From Ailanthus altissimus (taxonomy: Eukaryota; Streptophyta; Magnoliopsida; Sapindales; Simaroubaceae): DNA of 64,000 nucleotides. The stretch lies in assembly GCA_946807835.1 (NCBI GenBank), contig OX327684.1:36578501-36642500 (forward strand), given 5' to 3'. Of this stretch, positions 36,114 through 45,652 are shown one piece after another. Under the pieces are notes generated by a model that saw only the letters and a list, made by a program, of their open reading frames with translations, was not told the origin of the DNA and searched no databases. Every line of letters begins with the position of its first letter. Position 1 is the first letter of the stretch. The translations under genes and the position numbers were made by a program.

Positions 36114-38281
36114 TGGGAGTTGTCCATTCATGGGTGTATGCATGTGGGTTTTGTGTTTAACAACAATATATACATATCTCATACATATAATGAAGCAGCG
36201 GAAGCTTAAAACATTGCAGTAAATACAATCAAAATATATTAATTGAATTAACAGAAACGAAATTGAGGAATAACCTTTGAAGCCTTTGGATGGAGATTGT
36301 TGAAGTCCACCAAAATGTTGTCTTTGATCAATTCTAGTAATCAACAATGGTGGGTTTGATTATCTAGAATGACAGCCTTTGATCCAGCAGAAGTTTAACC
36401 ACTTAAACTTATGATATTAATTTTTCCTTTTTGATTAACAATTAATCAAAACCTATTTTGCTAAATTGGTTTTATGCCTTAAAAGAAAATAATGAATTCA
36501 ACTCTTGAATCCATATTTTAGAAAACAATTTCTCTTTTTTCTCTTTGAATTGGCTGACCAAAATTTGCAAAATCAAATTAACAAAAAGACTTATGAATTT
36601 AATTTTCATTTTTCTTATTTATACAAATGAAATTAATTTCATTTCATTACAATTAATTTCACTTAATTTCAATTTGTATTTAACCTAACCTAATCTTAGT
36701 TAACTCTTAACTTTAGTTAGGTTAAATTAACATTTAAATATTCTAACTATAGTTAACACTTAACTTTAGTTAAGTTAAAGAACATTTAAATATTTTTACT
36801 ATAATTAACTAACTTAATCATGGTTATGTTAACTTTTACTTAACCATTAAGTATTGTTAATCTAATTTAACTAAATGGTTAACTCTTAACCTTAGTTAAA
36901 TATAAATTATTTATTCAACAATTAAATAAATAAATATTTATTAGAATTATTTAACAATTAAATAATTATCAAGTGAAATTACAATTATGTCCTTACTCGG
37001 TTACAAAGTTAACCTAAAGTGGGTCCCACCATTTGACTATATACTTTAGTTAACGTAACCTTAGTAAATTGCTGGATTTTACTGTATTGAACTATTCAAT
37101 ACGGTACGCTGCCCAAGTGCTCAAAGAGTACATTTCATATTGGGATTCTCTAGGTCCACGCCCGATTCGTCAAATGGAACTATTCCACAAGTCCGTGAAC
37201 GATGCCCCACGCACACGTTACGGATATTACAAATTAGCGCGTTAGACCATACATGTTGAGGTTACTCCATATTCGTATAATCCTTCCGTCATTATATCCA
37301 GGATGAACGGGATACAGATCATTACCGTCAAATCCCGATAATTTCATCCATTACTATATTATCTCCATATTCGTATCTTTATGAACAATATACGCAAACA
37401 CTTTTGCTATAATGTTCGAACCTGTAGGAAACTCCTTTCCCAGGTAGATTGCTTACGGCCATAAGACTTTACAAGATACAATCTCAAAGTTCAGATATAC
37501 AACCCATCTATGTGAGCTGGCGGATTCCATATCTACGCACACCGAACTCCATGAGCATCGGACCATACCCAGCGACACGCAGCGGTCAGACCATGAAAGG
37601 TCTCTGACATACGTGGAACCAAAGTATGATGGATCTCCCACAAGTTCACCGTGGCGCTCAGGTCGTAGGACCACAAATACTACTCAACTCGAGAGGACCT
37701 TCCTTTGACGGTTTCATAGGATATCTATTGGGGTCCTCTTGAGTCTGTTCAGTATTCAGTCCTAACTGAATACCTGTATGTCTATATGAACTTCAACCAA
37801 GCTCATGGTTAACTAAGAATAACCATCTGTACAATACAGCTATAGACATACACTAATCTATGTGTTTCACCGATAGACCCTCATTGGTGAACGTAGATCA
37901 GGAACTCTTTATTTGAGAAGATACTTCCATAATGACATTTCTTAGTGTGTATTACAACTTATTGCAACTTTGTCATTACTAGTAGATTCTCAGGTCTTTG
38001 TTACATTATAGATTAGGTTCTAACTTTTTTAGATCCCGCTGGCTATTATAACCTGCTAACACTTAGTATTTATAACTATCAGCTTTGCTAACTCTTAGCC
38101 ATGGTCTAAACTTCTTTAAACCAGATATGAACTCATTTAGATCATATCATGTTTATAATGTTACAAGCTTAACTACCATTTAATAAAAGTTATCAACGAT
38201 TTAATAAAATATGCATTGTATAAATATTACAAACTAAATATTCATACAAACTGGGATGGCGCGTAAGCACATACCCTAACA
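36114..38281. mobile_element. Solo-LTR-like element, family copy B (2,168 bp)
   Basis: It begins TGGGAGTTGTCC and ends ATACCCTAACA, between perfect 5-bp repeats ATTAT (36109-36113 and 38282-38286). It interrupts the ULP1-like pseudogene of the MULE and so is younger than the MULE. No protein is encoded and no retroelement internal region is present. The front arm holds many TTAACTTTAGTTA-type repeats (about 36690-36900). The core at about 37060-37990 aligns with copies at 25755 and 40331 through blocks such as CGATTCGTCAAA, CACACCGGACTCCA(T/C)GAGC-like text and GCATCGGACCATACCCAG. Confidence 0.82.
37081..37105. other. Conserved-position hairpin in family copy B
   Basis: The core is GTATTGAA-CTA-TTCAATAC, an 8-bp perfect stem with a 3-nt loop. 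Outer pairs AC/GT and a T-G wobble lengthen it to 11 bp. It lies a few bases before GCTGCCC, as in copies A and C. Confidence 0.6.
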
Positions 38282-39547
38282 ATTATGACGTACTAGAAAT
38301 GCGTGCAAAAATTCATACATGTTGTAACTCTCAAACTTACTATGTGCAAACGCTTTCGTATTTATTTTCTCAAGTTTTTAGAATGTGGCCTTTTTCAATA
38401 AGTTATAAAGTACGGTCCATGCAATATTGCTTCATGGATACTTATTAACCTCATCAATGTCGTCCACTAAATATAGTACAAAATTTTGAATCCCACTACG
38501 TTTGTCGTGTGGGATCAAAACACAATGCACAAAATATAATAAACTTAACTTTACTGTATCTTCGTCATCTATCTCCATCAATTTCAGACGTCCATACTAA
38601 ATATTAAGAAATATGTACGATAATTTTTTACCCTTGAAAAATATGTATCCCATATCGAGTGCCCAATTTTCTATTCAGCTGTTGGGCGGGAAGGTAATCT
38701 CGTATTTCTAGTCCGATAATTAGTACAAACTCCTACCGGCTAAATCGGATGCATTTCTTCCCTATGTAAAATCACATCTTATCTTGTAAATTAAAGATAT
38801 GCACCTCATGCAATAATAACTCGTACACCAAAATATCGGAGAATGTCAAATCTAGCATATCTAATAAATGCCTCATACACATCTGTCTAAATAATATTTT
38901 TTGATTCTCTATTAATTTTTCTTTTATACTTTTTAGATCTCATATCTTTAAATAAGCCGTCATTGATGCACAAAAAAATATATGTTCTGAAAATCTATAT
39001 TTTTTTGATACGTTATTTTTTCTATAATAATTAAAATAAATTAATTAAATTAATATTATTAACAAATAACAAGCATACATATTAACTAACATACAATATT
39101 ATTTACAAAAAAAAATCACAATTAATATAGATTAATTCAACAGACATAAAAGGGAAAGATAAATTAAACACTAACATATTAATCAACATATTATAATAAT
39201 TAATTAATTAAATTTTTTTAATATATAATTAATTACAAAATGTACTCATTAAATAAATAATGTTACAAAAAATTAAAATTATTATTACTTAAATGAGTCA
39301 TTTAACCAACTTATTAATTAATTAATTACTTAATAGATTCTAAACTATATTTTATTTAATTTAAATAAATTTACATTTAATTTTAAAAATAGAATTAAAT
39401 TTATTTAAGTTAAATAATATTATATTTAATTTAAATAAAATTTAATTTAATTTTGTAAAAAATAAACAAATTTATAATTGTGCCACGTGGTGCAATAGTA
39501 TAGTATCGCGGACTTTGAGTCCTTAATACTGCTGCGAAGCGTACTAT

Positions 39548-40141
39548 AGGCTTGCGATGCGCTCTTGAGATGCTCCCTTAGGCGCATTTTAGGGCCATCT
39601 CAAGCCCGCAATCCGCGCCCAAGATTGAAGTTAAAATAATGGCAGCCGGCTGTCGTCTGATTTGGTCCATTACACCAAAATCTTTTAGTTTTTGTCAATT
39701 TTCAATGTTTCTTACATTATTCTTACCCATCTTTCACATAATTTATTAATTTCATCTATTTCTAACTTCAAATGCAAATTCTAACAAATTTTTAACTAAT
39801 TTTTAAAAATATTCAAAAAAATTTAAAACTTTATCAAGAATTGTCTATTTTCTAAATTTAAAGTGACAAATATATTGTATAAAATTCGATCTATGCAATG
39901 ACAACTTCAAAATTTTTAATCTAATTAAATTTATAAAACTTTAAATTTTTCAATAAAGAGAAGTGAGAATAGTTCAATTTATAATTTTAGGATAAAAGTG
40001 TCCATAAATAAAAATTTTAACTAATAAAAAATATTAATTTTAAAATTAATTTTAAAAAATAAAACTAATAAAAAATATTAATTTTAAAATTAATTTTAAA
40101 AAATAAAAAAAATTATGATAACTATTTATAAAAAATTTCCC
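39548..40141 (-). repeat. Right terminal inverted repeat of the MULE
   Basis: Reverse complement partner of 32795-33357. Its outer end reads GGGAAATTTTTTATAAATAG on the minus strand, a usual MULE-like A/T-rich start. A local tandem duplication of TAATAAAAAATATTAATTTT occurs near 40020-40100. Confidence 0.75.
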
Positions 40142-40330
40142 TCTTTTATTGTTATTCGTTTTCTTAAAGTCAAATTCACTTATTATAATCCTCCAAATCT
40201 TGTATTTACTTTAAATTCAATCGATTTCTTATTTAATGTGACTAATTATAAGTTAATATCACAATATTTGATTTAACATGACAATTGGATTATAATCTAT
40301 CACATTAATATTAACCTTTTAATTATCATA
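40142..40330. other. Spacer between the MULE and family copy C
   Basis: 189 bp of AT-rich sequence with no feature recognised. Confidence 0.4.
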
Positions 40331-42611
40331 TGTTTCTGTTGTGATATGGTGTGTGATGTGTATAGATGCATATAATTTCAAAAATTAAATAAGCAACGGA
40401 AGTATTCATACATATTATACAATATGTAACAAATTCAAGCATGTAATCACATGTATGATCATTCAAGTACATATATATCTCATATATATATCATGCATGA
40501 TATAAAATGAATAGCAAATAAATAACCTACCCGGTTATGAAGGTAACTTTACAATTCTTCAACAACTCCAAGCTTTAATTTGTTGAGCTCACCTTGAAGT
40601 GTTCCCTTGCACAATTTTAGTTCACAACTAAATCAGGTGGGATTGTGAAACTAGAATGGCAGCCTTGAATTTTTAGCAAATGATTGTTTTAACACTTAAA
40701 ATAATTTGTCTATATGAATGATTACTACCAAGAGATGAGAAGAGTTAAGAGTTTTCTTTTGTTCTTTACAACTCTTTATGTTGAACCTTGGTAAGCCTTT
40801 GTATTTTCTCTCAACACTTTGAGAAAAACACTTAGTAAATGCTCTCAATTCTCTCTTCTTTCTCCTTGAACGAAATTCACTCTTTCTTATACAAATTGAA
40901 CTCTTTCAATTCTTTCTTAAGTGTAAAGAATGATTTCTCTTAGTGCTCCACCACCACTTAACCATGTTTGCCATTACAAATATTAATCTATCATATTTTT
41001 CACTCACCAATTTGATTCAACCATTTGAATCAATTTCTAGAGAGTAAATGGCATTTAATCAATGTTAAGTGGTTTTACCACTTTCTTAGTGCATCATTTA
41101 AGAATTACTAAGTGGTCAACATTCCTTATTATTAATAACAAATACATTCTCTATTAGTAAATGGTGTTTGCCACTTATTCCAATTAATAATAATAATTTG
41201 ATTAATATATAAAATATTAATAATTCAAAACTATTTTGAATATTTACATTTACCATATATGTATTTACCAAGTAAGGTAAATAGGTAAATACATGGTAAA
41301 TTATTTATGGAGTGAGATTATGTCACTTGTCAATTTCTTATTGGTTAACAACTCTTGTAAACCAATAATGTGTTTTACCTTCAATTATTGACAAGTGAAT
41401 AATAAAATGAACCTTGAAACATTTTTCATTTTGCTAAAAATTGTTGGATCAATTGTTCAATCCAATTTGCTGCCCCAGTGCACAACGAGTACACTTCATA
41501 TTGTGAGACTCTCTAGGTCCATACCCGATTTGTCATATGAAACTATTTCACACGTCTGTGAACAATGTCCCACACACATATTACAGATATTACAAAACGG
41601 CGGATTAGATCATACAAGTTGAGATTATAACATATTCGTATAATCCTTTCATCATAAATATCCTAGAAGAGCGGAGATATAGATCAACACCGTTAAGTCT
41701 CCATGTGCTCAACCATAAATTTATCTCTAGATTTGTATTTCAATAAATAATATCCGTAAACATTTTTACGATATTATTTTCTCAAGAATAAAATTAATTC
41801 TTGGATGTCTGCTTATGGCCATAAGACTTTCTGAAATACAATCTTGGAGTTGCAGGATATTTTACTCACTCAATTGAGTTGATGGATCCCATATCTGTAC
41901 ACACCGGACTCCATGAGCATCGGACCATACCCAGTGACACCCAACGGTCAGACCATGAAATATATCTAACATGTGTGGAATCAAAGTATAGTGGATCACT
42001 CACAAGTCCACCGTGGCACTCAGGTCTAAGGACCACGAATACTACTCAACTCGAAAGATTCTCTATTGACGACTTTATGGGATGTCTATTGGAGATCTTT
42101 GTGAGTCTGTTCAATATTCAGTCCTTACTGAATACTTGTATCTCTATACGAGTTTTCACTAAACTCATGGTCTACTAAGACTAACCATCTGGACTATCCA
42201 GATATAGACATACACTGATATATATATATATATATATTAAGGTCTTCACTAACAGACCCGCATTAGTGAAAATAGAGCAGGAATATTAAATTTAAGAACA
42301 TATTTGCATAACAACATTTTCTAACACCATTTGCAACCCATTGCAACTATGTCATTATTAATATATTCTTAGGTTTTTGTCCCATTTCAAATAAGGCTCT
42401 AACTCTTTAGATTTTACTAACTCTTAGTTCTGGTCTAAACTCCTTTAGATCAGATCTGAACTCTTTCAGATCATATAATGTCTAAAACGTTATAAGCATC
42501 TTACCATATTTGTAAATAAAATAATTAGTGATATATTGAAATCATAAATGTATAAACATAAAGTAAATATTTATACATAAAAGAGATGGCACGTAAGCAC
42601 AAATTTCAACA
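40331..42611. mobile_element. Solo-LTR-like element, family copy C (about 2.28 kb)
   Basis: The right end TTTCAACA matches the ends of copies A and B. The left end is taken at TGTTTCTGTTG because the conserved GATGTGTATAGATGCATAT and GCAACGGAAG blocks follow at the expected distance. No target-site duplication was found, so the left boundary is uncertain. The core at about 41440-42390 is clearly homologous to the other copies (GCTGCCCCAGTGCACAACG, CACACCGGACTCCATGAGC, CATCGGACCATACCCAG). The orientation is the same as A and B. No coding sequence; the open stretches at 41395-41622 and 41879-42178 follow the core but are not conserved as protein. Confidence 0.72.
41444..41465. other. Conserved-position hairpin in family copy C
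   Basis: TTGGAT ... ATCCAA forms a 6-bp stem with a 10-nt interior, directly before TTGCTGCCCC. It is weaker than those of copies A and B but at the same position. Confidence 0.5.
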
Positions 42612-45163
42612 ATTTTTTATTTGTTAACTTCTTTATTTTCATTTTCAGATAGTCCTATGTATATAATTAAGTATGACTCATTTATATAAATTGATAAACT
42701 AGGGTAATTTAAGATATAAGACATTATTTTTACCTTTTTTTTTTAAAAAATTCGCAATCTCAAAATTATGTTTATTATAAATGAGTAATGCAGTTTTTTT
42801 TAAATATTTTAAATTAAATTATTAAATAATAAAATAATTTAAATTTAATATTATTTATTATACTATTTCATTATTTATTAATTATTTAACACGTAATTTA
42901 ATATAGAATCCCACAAAATCCCTCAAATTACTGGCTCGAATCCCCAGCGTAGCTCTCGACCGTGAATAAAGGATTGATTATCAAAAAAATCAGCATCACT
43001 GTGATCAAAAAGTGAAGATCATTTGCCAATAAACAGTTTGTTTTTTTAAATTTTGTTCTTCCTTCCTTTTTTTTTTTTTAATTGATTTGCTCCCCAGCTC
43101 CCTGAATCCTGTTAATTACTTGGGGATGTCAAAGCATGACAATTTTGGTCATTTATTTCCACTTTAATGTGAAAAAGTGTTAGCATTGATTGTGATTGCA
43201 TCGATAATTAATTTTTCTATTACGTGTATTGTGTTAATAAAATTTTGACAAAGATAAAATACCAAAATAGAAAGTTGTAGTTCTTTTTAAAGCAACAACC
43301 CACGTTAATACTAAAATTTGCCTTGGTCTCTTAACTTTAACAAACTAACCATTATTATTGACTAAATCACAATCTATTGGCCCCCACATGGCCAAAGATT
43401 TTCCTTTTTCCCTAATCAACTTCACTTCCTATTCACATCTCTCGTTATTCTTCGTTATAATCACAACGTAATTAGCACTTTTTTTCAACAATATTATAAA
43501 GAAGATGCCAAATTCAGAAAGGGCATATAGAAGGTTCATTCTTTTGGAGTTTGGCTGCTATATATATAGTCTATACAATCCACCACATGACAATTAATTC
43601 AATCATTAATGATAAAGTCCAAAGTGCTTTTTTTAAAAAATATTAATATCAAATCAGACTTTAACTAAAATAATAATTAGATAATTATTAAGATAATATA
43701 TTATTTTTACACTTAAATTTGTTCGAATTAAAAATTATCGAGATAATTAATCTCTTCTACGCAAACAAGATAGAGACAAAGACCTCCGCAATAAGTGTAG
43801 ATGCGCTCGGGTGCTTTTACACTTTGACTTGTCTACAAACTGCATAACAGAGTCCTAATTGCAAACTCAAATGAGAAAAAAGAAGGGTTCTATGATGCTA
43901 AAAGTAAAAAATTAGATCGAGCATAAAATTAGTTCAGCTAAATTTGGACAAGATAAGCACTTTTAAAAAAAAAAAAAAAATTTAGAGATTGACCAATGAC
44001 CGTCTTGACTGTTCAAATGATCATTTGACATTTTTGACAGATAAACAAAAAAAATTGTTTGAATATAGTTCATTGGGTGGTCATTGTTTCCTATTGCAGT
44101 AAAAATTTTGTCCCTGTCAGCTCCCTTATTGGCTCCTAATTTCTAGTTCATCAAATTTAGTTCAAAGCAGCCTCGGCCTGTGTATATTTGGCTTAACTTA
44201 TTTATTGTTAAAAAATAATAATTAAACTTTCACACGAAAACCCTTATAATTATAACTGCTTATTTAGTTTAAAGTGCATAGAGAAGTTTACAGCATGTTT
44301 TCTGCTTTCTTATTGTCTAAAAGTTAAAAGTTAGCCAAAGACATTACTTTCATTTTTTTTAATCAAATTATTAAATATGATTGAGGTGTCAAAAAAAAAA
44401 TTACAATTTTGGAATTTAAAATGTTTCAAGTAAGTGTAATTATTCGAAGGTATCTCCAAGTAAAATAGGGTTTATATTCTCAGCCTTACAACCTTTCATG
44501 CCTTCCTCATCATACGAGCGTTAGCTTTAGTATCCAGCCCTCCGCTTGTTTCTTTCAAGACCCCTGTTACAACTGAAGTTTGAAAATGGGGTCCGATAAA
44601 AGAAGTTGTGGGGGTCGTGTGGCACCTCTCTTGTCATACTTTAAGCTCTTTACCACTCATTACTTCATTTTTCACCCAAGAGTGATCCCATTTGACCCCT
44701 ATTCCAAATTAGCAATCCTCATATTTTTTTTATTATATATATATGTATATATATATTTATTTATTTATTCTTTATTTTTTTTCTTATATAAAATTTCTAA
44801 AAACGACAAAAAAATTATAAATACACTTATATATATAATTTATTTTTTCTCTTACAAACATATTATAAACTTCAATTTCTATTACACATTAAACCCCTAA
44901 TTTAAATGCATTAATATTTAAAAATTCTTAGTTTAAGAGATAAAATAAATGATTTTTGAAAATCATAAAAGAAAAACCAATAAAAAATTATTTGTTCAAA
45001 TTTTATAAATAATAAGGACAAATTACGCCTCTCCATCCAAAAAATTGGACCAACCGAGTAGAAGGTCCGTCTCAAGAAAAGTTAATGCAGACCTGGGCCG
45101 GCCCACTAGTAAAACAAGTGAAATCATCATCTTACTTCAAGATTACACAGCTTGTTAGCAATT
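42612..45163. other. Gene-free stretch, 2.5 kb
   Basis: AT-rich sequence with no gene or complete element recognised. It has homopolymer and TA/TTTA-rich tracts (for example 43970-43981 and 44730-44775). The 106-codon open stretch at 44580-44900 is low-complexity. Confidence 0.4.
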
Positions 45164-45257
45164 AGAGATCTCAATCTGAAATTGTCCCCTCCTCAATGAA
45201 AGAACTAACTAGAGATCTCATTCTGAAATTGTCACCTCCTCAATGAAAGAACTTGTG
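45164..45257. repeat. 47-bp imperfect tandem duplication
   Basis: AGAGATCTCAATCTGAAATT at 45164 recurs at 45211 as AGAGATCTCATTCTGAAATT. Both continue GTC-CCTCCTCAATGAAAGAACT. Only a few differences are seen. It lies about 400-490 bp past the stop codon of the RING/RWD gene. Confidence 0.85.
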
Positions 45258-45558
45258 CGTACAAAAAGCATGCAGTTTGTTTTCCATCTTGCAATATATG
45301 CTATAATCAAACTGTAAATAGCAAAATTACTGAGGTGGTATTGCCTTTGGTGCAAACGTTGCCCGGGAAACAAAATTTGCACCCTAAGGCAAGTTTTTCA
45401 TTCTTCAGTTACATCCACAGAACAACCCCATCAATTTCACATACAAAAATTCTTTCTTGTACATGTGTTTTCCACAAGCAATAAACCGTGGCATGGTCAA
45501 AATTTTGGATACCACAAATTTCTGTTCCAAGCCAAAAGTACAATATATACATTTCTTC

Positions 45559-45564
45559 TTTATT
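45559..45564 (-). terminator. Candidate poly(A) signal of the RWD-RING gene
   Basis: The minus strand reads AATAAA here, about 90 nt past the stop codon at 45653. Plant poly(A) signals are loose, so use is inferred. Confidence 0.5.
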
Positions 45565-45652
45565 TACCATTTTTCTTTCTTTGAATTTGTAATGGTTCAT
45601 ATAGTATATCTCATTTTAATCGATTAGTTCACTCAAAATCACAATGAACTAA

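Larger units (their letters stand above)
33987..38970 (-). pseudogene. ULP1-type SUMO-protease-like pseudogene (DUF1985-like N-terminal region and peptidase C48 domain)
   Basis: Reading on the minus strand, 38900-38340 gives an upstream module: IRYARFDILRYFGVRV, SRPTAE-KIGHSIWDTYF, then VKLSLLYFVHCVLLG-like text, as in the DUF1985-containing ULP genes of plant MULEs. After the solo-LTR insertion come CGEIFGIHYSDCFSRILNSMTRKILQFDDI (35995-35905), HLRAYVHFSDPNDDD (about 35660), HQIEQLREEMIKRFERTETV (about 35420) and a linker with RPYRPAWYLHTSYTNPLL (about 34990). The catalytic part is WSDDVMLYAQGARKNLLDARMWIEVNK (34420-34345), VYIPINSN, IVIYDSSIKGYVDGVIENHVAPLS and FYEKRKIIPDLTHFHVVRLKKGVPQQKNYT (to 33990). 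The catalytic His-Trp has become Tyr-stop (TATTGA), and the Cys after KNYT is lost to a stop. Several frames are used, so it is dead. Such genes were presumably captured from a host ULP1; function is not inferred. Confidence 0.75.
32795..40141. mobile_element. Mutator-like element carrying a ULP1-type gene (Kaonashi-type MULE)
   Basis: Two long diverged inverted repeats bound the element: about 32795-33357 and 39548-40141. Inside are a MULE transposase C-terminal remnant on the plus strand (33360-34035) and, in the opposite orientation, a ULP1-type (peptidase C48) pseudogene reaching back to about 38970. That layout matches the ULP-carrying MULEs described in Arabidopsis and rice as Kaonashi elements. 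The present 7.35 kb includes a 2.17-kb solo-LTR-like insertion at 36114-38281, so the original element was about 5.2 kb. Boundaries are set by where the inverted repeats stop matching. I could not fix a 9-bp target-site duplication. Confidence 0.75.

Noticed and set aside
36690..36900. TTAACTTTAGTTA-rich stretch as a separate element or origin
   Set aside because: It lies inside solo-LTR copy B and reads as low-complexity drift of its front arm.
33987..38970. A host SUMO protease gene
   Set aside because: It lies between MULE inverted repeats, is broken by stops and an LTR insertion, and lacks the catalytic His and Cys.
40331..42611. A 5-bp target-site duplication for copy C
   Set aside because: The bases after the right end (ATTTT) have no match before any plausible left TG end.
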